The position numbers and the translations under genes were made by a program. Under the pieces are notes generated by a model. The model searched no databases. It was given only the letters and a program-made list of their open reading frames with translations, and was not told the DNA's origin. From Acidobacteria bacterium RIFCSPLOWO2_02_FULL_67_21 (GTDB lineage: Bacteria; Acidobacteriota; Vicinamibacteria; Vicinamibacterales; UBA2999), in NCBI GenBank assembly GCA_001767195.1, contig MEKU01000007.1, positions 1-47,916 of the forward strand: a stretch of 47,916 nt of DNA. The letters run 5' to 3'. The stretch's first letter is position 1. Every line of letters begins with the position of its first letter. Of this stretch, positions 24,296 through 31,522 are shown in pieces.

Positions 24296-24733
24296 ATGAC
24301 ACTGAAGGCTCGAGTCAAGGCCGGCCGGCTGGTCGTTGATGAACCCACCGACCTGCCCGAAGGAACGGAAGTCGACCTCCTGCCTCTCGACCCGGGAGAT
24401 TGGCTCGGCGACACGCTGGCGACGCTCCGGACGTGTCCGCACGGCGTTCAGGACGAAGTCGGTTACGCGCTTTACTTGGCGCAGATTGGCGAACAGTACG
24501 CGGGCGCGAAGCCGCTCAAGGGACTCGGTCCCGGCGTCCTGGAGGTGGTTGCTGATCATCGAGGCGACACGTATCGAGCCGTTTACACGGTGCGGTTCGC
24601 CGAGCGGGTGTACGTTCTTCACCTCTTCCAGAAGAAGTCGAAGAAAGGCATCGCGACACCGCAATCAGAAATCGACTTGGTGCGACAGCGGCTCAGGCGA
24701 GCTGCGGAGTTGGACCAGAAGCGGGAGCACTGA
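24296..24733 (+). CDS. Fusion of an antitoxin-like N-terminus to a HigB/Gp49-like RelE-superfamily toxin
   Basis: The product has 145 residues. Residues 1-32 (MTLKARVKAGRLVVDEPTDL then PEGTEVDLLPLD) match the start of small AbrB/DUF104-like antitoxins. From about residue 34 it is a phage-derived Gp49-like/HigB toxin: WLGDTLATLRTCPHGVQDEV, YALYLAQIGEQYAGAKPL, GVLEVVADHRGDTYRAVYTV and LHLFQKKSKKGIATP. HigB toxins are ribosome-dependent mRNA interferases; that is family knowledge. The join looks like an in-frame deletion between two neighbouring toxin-antitoxin loci. The stop is followed after 2 bases by its XRE antitoxin gene, so toxin control may persist. A short 31-base gap separates it from the divergent brnT remnant. 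Confidence 0.75.
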   Translation: MTLKARVKAGRLVVDEPTDLPEGTEVDLLPLDPGDWLGDTLATLRTCPHGVQDEVGYALYLAQIGEQYAGAKPLKGLGPGVLEVVADHRGDTYRAVYTVRFAERVYVLHLFQKKSKKGIATPQSEIDLVRQRLRRAAELDQKREH

Positions 24734-24735
24734 CA

Positions 24736-25059
24736 ATGGCCACGAAGAAGGACTACGTCATCGGAAGCGGCAACGTCTTCGCGGATCTCGGATATGCACG
24801 GCCAGAGGAGGCGGCGGCGAAGGCGGAATTGGCCCACAAGATCACGACAATCATCGAGCGACGGAAGCTGACGCAGGCAGAAGCCGCCAACGTTCTCGAG
24901 GTCGACCAGCCGAAGGTCTCCGCGCTCACACGCGGCAAGCTCTCTGGCTTTTCGCTGGATCGTCTCGTGAGATTTCTGGTTTTGCTCGGAAGCGACGTCG
25001 AGATCGTCGTGAAGGATCAGCCGCGCAGTCGGCGCCGCGCGAAGCTGCTTGTCGCGTAG
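24736..25059 (+). CDS. XRE-family HigA-like antitoxin
   Basis: The protein has 107 residues and starts 2 bases after the toxin fusion. It has the HTH of the HigA/HTH_37 group: KAELAHKITTIIERRKLTQA, then EAANVLEVDQPKVSALTRGK, followed by LSGFSLDRLVRFLVLLGSDV and a basic tail. Such antitoxins bind the preceding HigB-like toxin and repress their own operon. The order toxin-antitoxin is the usual one for this type. Full length, with no sign of decay. Confidence 0.85.
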   Translation: MATKKDYVIGSGNVFADLGYARPEEAAAKAELAHKITTIIERRKLTQAEAANVLEVDQPKVSALTRGKLSGFSLDRLVRFLVLLGSDVEIVVKDQPRSRRRAKLLVA

Positions 25060-25101
25060 CTGATGGTGGATACCGAAGACCACTGTGGAGAGGGCAACGT
25101 C

Positions 25102-25317
25102 ATGAGCTACTACGTATCTGGATCGTCTCTCTCATATAGGGATTACTTGCAGGTGGGCGCTCCTCTTTGCGATGAGTGTCGTTACCTCAGCGAGCAGCAA
25201 CACGTCATCACCTACGACGACCAACGGTGCGACGCGCGGTGGAGGCATCGGAAAACGGTCCGGATCGGCCGCGAACAGTCTCGCCAGGCGGCTAAGCGCC
25301 CGACGAAGAAAAACTAG
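25102..25317 (+). CDS. Small hypothetical protein (71 residues)
   Basis: GGAGAGGG at 25087-25094 lies 7 bases before the ATG at 25102, an excellent ribosome site for an otherwise unremarkable frame. The product begins MSYYVSGSSLSYRDYLQVGA, contains CDEC and a later Cys, and ends in a basic tail (RPTKKN). I do not recognise a family. It follows the toxin-antitoxin cluster in the same direction and may be an island gene; it could also be a chance frame. Confidence 0.35.
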   Translation: MSYYVSGSSLSYRDYLQVGAPLCDECRYLSEQQHVITYDDQRCDARWRHRKTVRIGREQSRQAAKRPTKKN

Positions 25318-25379
25318 CGGCGGGCCGACGGTCCATGGCATGCGTGGCGAGGTGCTCGGCCTTGGGAAGGCCGATTCAG

Positions 25380-25455
25380 CACAGGGTAACCACAGGGTAA
25401 CCATTTGCCCCCGTATACGCCCGATCACGACCGACTATCGCCGGTCATGACCGAT
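25380..25455. repeat. Tandem 11-mer and palindrome next to tRNA-Pro(CGG)
   Basis: CACAGGGTAAC occurs twice in tandem at 25380-25401. A perfect 10-base palindrome GGTCATGACC lies at 25443-25452, close to related GATCACGACCG at 25423-25433. The stretch is downstream of the tRNA 3' end, a common integration site, but no copy of the tRNA end is present to define an attachment site. Confidence 0.45.
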
Positions 25456-25483
25456 CGTATTTACCAATGGTTTTTGGATTTAG

Positions 25484-25560
25484 TGGTCGGGGCGACTGGA
25501 TTCGAACCAGCGACCCCTCGGTCCCGAACCGAGTGCTCTACCAGGCTGAGCCACGCCCCG
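25484..25560 (-). tRNA. tRNA-Pro (anticodon CGG)
   Basis: The minus strand folds as a complete cloverleaf: acceptor CGGGGCG/CGCCCCG, D-arm with GCTCAGCCTGGTAGAGC, anticodon stem CTCGG/CCGAG with loop TTCGGGA (anticodon CGG), T-arm GCTGG TTCGAAT CCAGT, discriminator A and an encoded CCA at the 3' end (25484-25486 in plus coordinates). It reads the proline codon CCG, frequent in this high-GC genome. It follows surE on the same strand by 14 bases. Confidence 0.97.
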
Positions 25561-25574
25561 ACAAACAAGGCAGT

Positions 25575-26333
25575 CTAGCGTACTTCCACAGGGGTCACCA
25601 GCGGCAGCCCTTCCACGTACGACAGCGCATCGTGCGCCGTCATGTCGGGTTGCAGCGGCGTCACCGACACGTAGCCGTCGCGGACCGCCTGATAGTCGGA
25701 CCGGTCGTGCGGCTCCCAGGCGTTCTCCCCTTCTTCAATCCAGTAGTACGGCCGGCCGCGTGGATCGATCCGCTTGTCCACCACGGTCACGTGGTTTCGC
25801 TTCGCCTGCACCGTCGCCCGGAACCCCTTGTTCGGCCCGAACGGGGCGTTCACGTTCAGAAACGCCAGGCGCGGTATCCCGCGCTCGAGCACCGCCTCGG
25901 CCACGAGCCGCGCGGCCCGCGCCGCCGGCTCGAAGTCGAACTGATTGCGGTTGTTCTGCGTCGACACCGCAATGCCGGGGATCCCGAGCAGCGCGCCCTC
26001 CAGCGCGCCCGACACGGTGCCCGAGTACGTCACATCGTCTCCGAGGTTCCACCCCTTGTTGATCCCGGACACGATCAGATCCGGCTTGCCGCGCAGCACG
26101 TGGCTGATCGCGACGTTCACACAGTCGGTCGGCGTGCCGTCGACCGAATAGATCGCAGGCGCGACCCGCTCGAGACGCAGCGGCCGGCGCAGCGTGAGAG
26201 CATGGCCGATCGCGCTGGCCTCCTGGACCGGCGCCACGATCGTCACCTCGCCGAGCGGCGCCAGCGCCTCGGCGAGCGCGCGGATCCCCTCGGAGGCCAC
26301 TCCATCGTCATTGGTCACGAGAATCTGAGGCAT
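25575..26333 (-). CDS. surE: 5'/3'-nucleotidase SurE
   Basis: The protein has 252 residues, the usual length. It begins MPQILVTNDDGVASEGIRAL with the metal-binding Asp pair of SurE, and continues with APVQEASAIGHALTLRRPL, GTPTDCVNVAI and VSGINKGWNLGDDVTYSGTV, all family hallmarks. SurE is a divalent-metal phosphatase that removes phosphate from nucleoside monophosphates, often linked to stationary-phase survival; it acts in the cytoplasm. The MFS transporter gene lies 6 bases upstream on the same strand, so they are probably cotranscribed. Confidence 0.95.
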   Translation of the reverse strand: MPQILVTNDDGVASEGIRALAEALAPLGEVTIVAPVQEASAIGHALTLRRPLRLERVAPAIYSVDGTPTDCVNVAISHVLRGKPDLIVSGINKGWNLGDDVTYSGTVSGALEGALLGIPGIAVSTQNNRNQFDFEPAARAARLVAEAVLERGIPRLAFLNVNAPFGPNKGFRATVQAKRNHVTVVDKRIDPRGRPYYWIEEGENAWEPHDRSDYQAVRDGYVSVTPLQPDMTAHDALSYVEGLPLVTPVEVR

Positions 26334-26339
26334 TGGAAC

Positions 26340-27539
26340 CTACGATCTTAACATCCCGTCACGCGCGGCCTGATCCGGCGTCCGAATCAGCATCAACAGG
26401 AGCGCCGCGGCGGCGGCCAGCGCCGCCCCCGTCCCGAAGGCTGCGGGTGCGCCGACGCGCTCATACAGGAATCCGAAACCGATGCTCGCCGCGAGCGTGC
26501 CAGCGCCAAGCGTCGCGTTGTAGGCGCCGAACGCCAGGCCATGGGTCGCCGCGGCCGCGAAGTCGGCGACGAGCGCCTTCTCGGCACCCTCGGTCAATGC
26601 GAAGTAGCCGCCGTAGATCAAGAACCACATCAGCAGCATCGGCGCACTGTCAGCCGTGGCAAAGCCGATGTACACCAGCGCATACAGCAGCCAGCCGAAC
26701 GCGATGACGCGCCGGCGGCCGAGCCGATCCGACAGCGCCCCTCCCCATGTCGACAACGATGCCTTCACGACGTGGTGCGCCGACCACAGAAGGGGAATGT
26801 ACGTGGCGCTCCCAAGCGCATCGGAGATGCGCAGCAGCAGAAACGCGTCGGCCGAGTTGCCCAGGCTGAATACGAGGAGCACGGCGAGAAACGCCAACAG
26901 ATTCCGTGGCAGGCGTACGGCCACAGGTCGGTCGAGCGCTGGATGGTCCTCGCTCGACGGGACCCGCCGCACGTCCGGTGGCTCGCGCACGAGAAACAGC
27001 AAGGCCACGGCAATGGCGCCGGGGATAATCGTCAACCCGAACACCAGCCGGTACTCGCCCGGCGCCAGGAACAGAATGAGGCTGGCCACAAGCGGCCCGA
27101 CAATCGCGCCGGTGTGATCCATCGCCCGGTGAAATCCGAAGATGCGGCCGCGCGATCCGGCCGATGCCGACGCGGCCAGCATCGCATCCCGCGGCGCTCC
27201 CCGAATGCCCTTCCCGGTTCGGTCCAGCGCACGGACCAACAGCACGTGGGGCCAGGCGGTCGCCAGCGCGATCAGGGGGCGCGCGAGCGACGACAGCGCA
27301 TATCCGGTAATCACAATCGGCCTGCGGCGACCGACGCGATCGGACAGGCGGCCCGACGCGATCTTCAGCGCGCTGTTGACCGCCTCCGCGACCCCCTCGA
27401 CAATGCCGAGCGCAAACGCGCCCGCTCCAAGCACCCGCGACAGGTAGACCGGGAGCAGCGGATAGATCATCTCGGTGGCGGCGTCCGTGAACAGGCTCGC
27501 CCAGCCGAGGAACCACACGGAGCGGGGAATCGGGTTCAA
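26340..27539 (-). CDS. Major facilitator superfamily transporter
   Basis: The conserved part starts at NPIPRSVWFLGWASLFTDAA, so I propose the TTG at 27539 (399 residues). The frame stays open to 27629, but that would overlap the divergent radical SAM gene and translate an 8-base repeat. Twelve hydrophobic segments are visible. MFS signature loops are RLSDRVGRRRPIVIT (after helix 2) and SDRLGRRRVIAFG (between helices 8 and 9), and DRTGKGIRGAPRDAMLA lies between helices 4 and 5. This last loop is typical of the group of putative antiporters often annotated as MFS resistance-type exporters. The substrate is unknown. It precedes surE in an operon. Confidence 0.85.
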   Translation of the reverse strand: MNPIPRSVWFLGWASLFTDAATEMIYPLLPVYLSRVLGAGAFALGIVEGVAEAVNSALKIASGRLSDRVGRRRPIVITGYALSSLARPLIALATAWPHVLLVRALDRTGKGIRGAPRDAMLAASASAGSRGRIFGFHRAMDHTGAIVGPLVASLILFLAPGEYRLVFGLTIIPGAIAVALLFLVREPPDVRRVPSSEDHPALDRPVAVRLPRNLLAFLAVLLVFSLGNSADAFLLLRISDALGSATYIPLLWSAHHVVKASLSTWGGALSDRLGRRRVIAFGWLLYALVYIGFATADSAPMLLMWFLIYGGYFALTEGAEKALVADFAAAATHGLAFGAYNATLGAGTLAASIGFGFLYERVGAPAAFGTGAALAAAAALLLMLIRTPDQAARDGMLRS

Positions 27540-27540
27540 G

Positions 27541-27583
27541 TTGAGGAAGTAGAGAAGTGGAAAAATGGAGAAGTAAGTCTCAA
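27541..27583. repeat. Degenerate 8-base repeat at the start of the MFS gene
   Basis: GAAGTAGA, GAAGTGGA, AAAATGGA and GAAGTAAG follow with period 8 between the divergent MFS and radical SAM genes. The repeat is purine-rich on the plus strand, unlike the GC-rich surroundings. Confidence 0.55.
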
Positions 27584-27622
27584 GTGGGCTCGGGGCGTTG
27601 ACCGATATCGTACGATGAAAGT

Positions 27623-28771
27623 GTGCCAACCCTCGAAGAAGTGCTTGCCGTCCGGACGCGCGAGGCGGCGCCCGAGCTCGTGGAGGTCATCCCCGCGGGC
27701 CCGGGCGCGAGGGGCGGCAGCGCGCGCCTGCGGTGCCATGCGTGCGGCCATCAGTGCCCCATCCCCGATGGCGCGCGCGGGGTCTGCAAAGTCCGCTACA
27801 ACGAGGGCGGCCGGCTTCACGTGCCATGGGGATATGTCGGGGGCGTGCAGTGCGACCCGGTCGAGAAGAAGCCGTTCTTTCATGCGTACCCGGGCGCACT
27901 GGCCTACAGCTTCGGGATGCTGGGCTGTGACCTGCACTGCAGCTACTGCCAGAACTGGGTCACCTCGCAGGCGCTTCGCGATCCCCGTGCGGTGGCGGCG
28001 CCGCGCGACACCACACCGGCCTCACTCGTGCAGGACGCCCTTCGCCAGGGCGCACGCCTCGTGGTCTCGACCTACAACGAGCCGCTGATTACCGCCGAAT
28101 GGGCGGTGGCCATCTTCGCGGAGGCGCGCGCGCAGGGGCTGGCTACGGGGTTCGTCTCCAACGGCAACGGGACCACACGGGTCCTCGAGTACCTGAGGCC
28201 GCAGATCGATCTGTACAAGGTCGATCTCAAGAGCTTCGATGACCGGCGCTATCGGGAGCTCGGCGGACGACTGCAGCCGATCCTCGAGACCATCGCGTGG
28301 CTGCACGCGCACCAGGTCTGGGTCGAGATCGTCACGCTGCTCGTGCCCGGGTTCAACGACAGCGACGAAGAGCTGCATCGACTCACAGACTTCATTGCCG
28401 GCGTGTCCGTGGACATTCCCTGGCACGTGACCGCCTTCCATCAGGACTACAGGATGACCGGCCCGCAGAACACGACGCCGGCGACGCTGCGCCGCGCGGC
28501 GGGGATCGGCCGTGAGGCTGGGCTGCGGTACGTCTATGCCGGCAACCTGCCGGGACGCGTCGGCGATCTCGAGCACACCTACTGCCACCACTGCGGCCGG
28601 CGGCTGATCGCCCGCTACGGGTATCTCATCCAGGAATACGGCCTGACGCCCGAGGGCGCCTGTCCCGACTGCTCAACGCCGCTGCCGGGCCGCTGGAGCC
28701 GCACGTTCGAAGGCCAGCGGACGGCGGCCCCGTACCTCCCGCACGACCGGACACGCCTTTCGGCGATCTGA
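27623..28771 (+). CDS. amrS: AmmeMemoRadiSam-system-type radical SAM enzyme (PflA-like)
   Basis: The protein has 382 residues from a GTG at 27623. The radical SAM cluster motif is CDLHCSYCQ (Cys 102, 106, 109). An N-terminal Cys group (CHACGHQC and GVCKVR, residues 38-56) and the PFHAYPGALAYSFGMLGC-like approach are typical of the AmrS/YjjW-related group, as are STYNEPLI, FVSNGNGT and DLYKVDLKSF. A C-terminal CHHCGRRL and CPDCSTPL pair probably forms a zinc or extra cluster site. AmrS is usually found with AMMECR1 and Memo proteins, which are not in this window; its physiological substrate is poorly known. It is 43 bases upstream of moaA, another radical SAM gene. Confidence 0.85.
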   Translation: MPTLEEVLAVRTREAAPELVEVIPAGPGARGGSARLRCHACGHQCPIPDGARGVCKVRYNEGGRLHVPWGYVGGVQCDPVEKKPFFHAYPGALAYSFGMLGCDLHCSYCQNWVTSQALRDPRAVAAPRDTTPASLVQDALRQGARLVVSTYNEPLITAEWAVAIFAEARAQGLATGFVSNGNGTTRVLEYLRPQIDLYKVDLKSFDDRRYRELGGRLQPILETIAWLHAHQVWVEIVTLLVPGFNDSDEELHRLTDFIAGVSVDIPWHVTAFHQDYRMTGPQNTTPATLRRAAGIGREAGLRYVYAGNLPGRVGDLEHTYCHHCGRRLIARYGYLIQEYGLTPEGACPDCSTPLPGRWSRTFEGQRTAAPYLPHDRTRLSAI

Positions 28772-28774
28772 CTG

Positions 28775-28804
28775 AGTCGAGGCTCGAAGGTCAAAAGTCG
28801 AAGT
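28775..28804. repeat. Degenerate heptamer repeat between amrS and moaA
   Basis: TCGAGGC, TCGAAGG, TCAAAAG and TCGAAGT follow with period 7, beginning 4 bases after the amrS stop codon. It is a short member of the same gene-end heptamer class found elsewhere in the window. Confidence 0.6.
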
Positions 28805-28814
28805 ACAGGGCATA

Positions 28815-29840
28815 ATGCCGTCAGTGCTCGTCGACCAGTACCAGCGCCCGCTGCGGAACCTGCGGCTGTCGGTGACGGACCGCTGCAATCTGCGCTGCAG
28901 CTACTGCATGCCGGAGCCGGAGTACGTCTGGCTGCCGCGCGGGGACATCCTGCAGTTCGAGGAGATCGAGCGGCTCGTCGACGTCTTTCTCGACCTCGGT
29001 GTCGACAAGGTCCGCCTGACCGGCGGCGAGCCGCTGGTCCGGCACGATCTGCCGGTGCTCATCGCCGCCCTCGCCCGCCGGCCGCGCGTCCGCGACCTGG
29101 CCATGACCACTAACGGCGTGCTGCTGGCGGACCAGGCGCAGGCGCTCGCCGACGCGGGCCTGCACCGCGTGACCGTGAGCCTCGACACGCTGCGGCCTGA
29201 CCGGTTCCGCGATCTGACGCGGGCCGACGATCTCGATCGCGTGCTCCAGGGCATCGCCGCGGCCGCGCCGCTCTTTCGCGGCCTCAAGCTCGACACCGTC
29301 GTCATCCGCGGCGTCAACGACGACGAACTGGACGCGATGATCGAGTTCGGGCGATCGTGCGGCGCCGAGGTCCGGTTCATCGAGTACATGGACGTGGGCG
29401 GCGCGACGCACTGGTCACTCGAGCGGGTCGTGCCGAGGACCGAGATGCTGGAGCGGCTGGCACAGCGATTCGGGCCCGTGGTGCCGGTGGACGAAGCCTC
29501 GTCCGCGCCCGCCGACCGCTACCGGCTTTCGGACGGCACCCTGTTCGGGATCATCGCGTCGACCACGAGCCCGTTCTGCGCCGACTGCGACCGCGCGCGG
29601 CTGACCGCCGACGGGATGTGGTACCTGTGCCTGTACGGCACGGCGGGCCTGGATCTGCGACGTGCGCTGCGGCGGGGCGCCGACACGGAGGAGATGGGGT
29701 CGATGATTCGGTCGGCCTGGCTGAGCCGCCGCGATCGAGGCGCCGAAGAGCGCCTGGCGCTGCGCGACCGCGCGGCGCTGATTCCAGTCGACACGCTCCG
29801 CCGCGACCCGCACCTTGAAATGCACACGCGCGGCGGCTGA
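28815..29840 (+). CDS. moaA: GTP 3',8-cyclase MoaA
   Basis: The protein has 341 residues. The N-terminal SAM-cleaving cluster motif CNLRCSYC (Cys 24, 28, 31), LTGGEPLVRHDL, and the second C-terminal cluster FCADCDRARLTADGMWYLCL (two close Cys and a third 14 residues on) together identify MoaA. The essential C-terminal Gly-Gly is present (HTRGG). MoaA turns GTP into 3',8-cyclo-7,8-dihydro-GTP, the first step of molybdenum cofactor synthesis, with MoaC acting next. No other moa gene is in the window. Small odd point: the conserved early MPEPEYVW replaces the more usual MPAEG-type loop. Confidence 0.95.
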   Translation: MPSVLVDQYQRPLRNLRLSVTDRCNLRCSYCMPEPEYVWLPRGDILQFEEIERLVDVFLDLGVDKVRLTGGEPLVRHDLPVLIAALARRPRVRDLAMTTNGVLLADQAQALADAGLHRVTVSLDTLRPDRFRDLTRADDLDRVLQGIAAAAPLFRGLKLDTVVIRGVNDDELDAMIEFGRSCGAEVRFIEYMDVGGATHWSLERVVPRTEMLERLAQRFGPVVPVDEASSAPADRYRLSDGTLFGIIASTTSPFCADCDRARLTADGMWYLCLYGTAGLDLRRALRRGADTEEMGSMIRSAWLSRRDRGAEERLALRDRAALIPVDTLRRDPHLEMHTRGG

Positions 29841-29854
29841 CGGCCGGCCGCGGC

Positions 29855-30844
29855 TCAGCCGCTGACGACGGCGCTGAGCCGTAGGCTGTCGAGGAACGCC
29901 TCCACGTGGAGCTTCGAGAACTTCCGGCGCTCCACCTCGCTCAGCAGATGCCGGGAGGCCGCATCCGGATCGATGGCCGTCCGGTACGGACGGTCTGACG
30001 TCAGCGCGTCGTACACGTCGACAATGCCGACAATCTGCGCCAGCAGCGGGACCTCGTCCCCGCGCAGACCTCCCGGATATCCGCTGCCGTCGAGACGCTC
30101 GTGGTGGCATCGGATGATCGGGCGGACGCCGCGCAGCGACTGAAGCGGCGCGCAGAGCGAATCGCCGATCTCGGTGTGCCGCTTCATCACGGCGAACTCC
30201 GCGTCGGTCAGCGGCCCGGGCTTGAGGAGCACCGAATCGGGCACGCCCACCTTGCCGACATCGTGCAGATACCCGCCCCTGTGCAGCGCGTCGAGATCGT
30301 CGGCGGGCAGCCCGAGCCCGCGGCCGAGCAGCACCGCCCAGTGCGCCAGCCGCTCGCAGTGCCCTTTGGTCATCGGATCGCGCGCCTCGATCGTCAACGC
30401 GAGTGCGACAAACGCCGCCTCGGCCGAGTCGAGCTCGTCGGTCAGGTGCTTCATGCGCGAGAGCGAGGCGACGCGCGCCCGCAGCTCGTGCGGGTGGACC
30501 GGCTTGGTCAGAAAGTCGTCGGCGCCCGCTTCGATCCCCCTGATGCGATCCGGAAGCTCCGACAGTCCGGTCACCAGCACCACCGGCGTCAGACGTGTCG
30601 CGGCGTCCGCCTTCAGGCGGCGGCATACCTCGATCCCGTCAATACCCGGCATGCCGACGTCGAGCAGGATGACGTCCGGGTGCTGCGCGCGTACCGCCTC
30701 CAGCGCCGCCACGCCGTCGACAACGCTCACGACCTGGTAGCCGTCGCTGGTGAGCAACTTCTCGAAGAGCGCCCGGATGCTTTCGGTGTCGTCCGCCACC
30801 AGCACGCGCGTCCGGCGAGGCGGCGGCGTGTGCGTTCCGATCAT
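29855..30844 (-). CDS. Response regulator with receiver and HD-GYP phosphodiesterase domains
   Basis: The protein has 329 residues. Residues about 12-125 form an intact receiver: acidic pair D18/D19, phospho-acceptor D62 in LLDVGMPGIDG, T92 and K114 (FLTKPVHP). An HD-GYP domain follows: HDVGKVGVPD with HD at 194-195, HH at 247-248, and GSGYPGG at 253-259, with metal ligands intact, so c-di-GMP hydrolysis is predicted. The start overlaps the stop of the preceding Fis-type regulator (ATGA). The cognate kinase is not in the window. Confidence 0.93.
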   Translation of the reverse strand: MIGTHTPPPRRTRVLVADDTESIRALFEKLLTSDGYQVVSVVDGVAALEAVRAQHPDVILLDVGMPGIDGIEVCRRLKADAATRLTPVVLVTGLSELPDRIRGIEAGADDFLTKPVHPHELRARVASLSRMKHLTDELDSAEAAFVALALTIEARDPMTKGHCERLAHWAVLLGRGLGLPADDLDALHRGGYLHDVGKVGVPDSVLLKPGPLTDAEFAVMKRHTEIGDSLCAPLQSLRGVRPIIRCHHERLDGSGYPGGLRGDEVPLLAQIVGIVDVYDALTSDRPYRTAIDPDAASRHLLSEVERRKFSKLHVEAFLDSLRLSAVVSG

Positions 30845-31278
30845 GGCCGCCGCTCCATGGCGGCACCCGACGCCCGCGCGATCGGCACGCGCTCATGCAG
30901 GCCGTGGCGCTCCAGCTGCCGGTAGAGCGCCCGCCGGCTGACGCCGAGCAGACGGGCCGCGACAGCCTTGTTGCCGTGGGCGATCTCGAGCGTGCGTGCG
31001 ATGTGGTCGCGCTCGACGGCGAGAAGCGAGGCGGGAGCGGCCGCCCCGGATGCGCCGGCGCCAGGCACTGAGGGAGCCTCGGAGGCTCTGATGCTCCGGC
31101 TGAGTGCCTCAACCGCCGACTCAACGTTCTTGTAGCCGGTCATCAGCACGGCCTCACACTCGGGACTGAGGTTCTGAAGCGCCCGGAGCATGTCGAGGCA
31201 TGTGAGACCGGTGCCCGCGATCGACAGGACGGCGCGGTCGTCGTCGACGACAAAGAGCTTAGGGTATTGCGTCTGCAT
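30841..31278 (-). CDS. Fis-type HTH regulator with a collapsed receiver domain lacking the phospho-acceptor Asp
   Basis: The product has 145 residues; the ATG at 31278 has GGAGGT upstream. The N-terminus is a receiver start (PKLFVVDDDRAVL), but after a few residues the sequence reaches LDMLRALQNLSPECEAVLMT and GYKNVESAVEAL, the alpha3-beta4-alpha4 part of a receiver. The stretch with the phospho-acceptor Asp (normally LDxxMPxxDG) and later the Lys-Pro-Phe end are absent. The C-terminus is a normal Fis-type helix-turn-helix (DHIARTLEIAHGNKAVAARL, LGVSRRALYRQLERHG). It resembles ActR/PrrA-type regulators with two internal deletions, so it may bind DNA without phosphorylation control. It overlaps the HD-GYP gene, implying one operon. 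Confidence 0.75.
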   Translation of the reverse strand: MQTQYPKLFVVDDDRAVLSIAGTGLTCLDMLRALQNLSPECEAVLMTGYKNVESAVEALSRSIRASEAPSVPGAGASGAAAPASLLAVERDHIARTLEIAHGNKAVAARLLGVSRRALYRQLERHGLHERVPIARASGAAMERRP

Positions 31279-31522
31279 GGCGGGGGGACCTCCAGCGTAC
31301 GAACCGCTCATGCTCATCAGCAAGCCAGACTCCAGAACGGCAGTGTCCCCCTTCCCCCTATATATCGACGCAAGTTCAAGTGCCTGCATGGCTTGTACGC
31401 CTGAAAAGCCGCCTCTCCTGTACAGCTCCGCGTCACGGAACGGGTCACTACCGCCCGCCTGTGTGCGAAGATGGCACAGTCCCGCACAAAAGCGTAGGCG
31501 ACCGTAAGGTACCCTACGAGCT

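Noticed and set aside
25484-25560. Attachment-site duplication for an integrated island
   Set aside because: I looked for a second copy of the tRNA-Pro(CGG) 3' end within 22-25.5 kb and found none, and there is no integrase.
27540-27629. Upstream start for the MFS transporter
   Set aside because: It would translate an 8-base repeat and overlap the divergent radical SAM start; conserved sequence begins after 27539.
31465-31500. Sigma-54 promoter near TGGCACAGTCCCGCAC
   Set aside because: The GG half is acceptable but the GC half does not match TTGCA, and none of the flanking regulators has an AAA+ sigma-54 activation domain.
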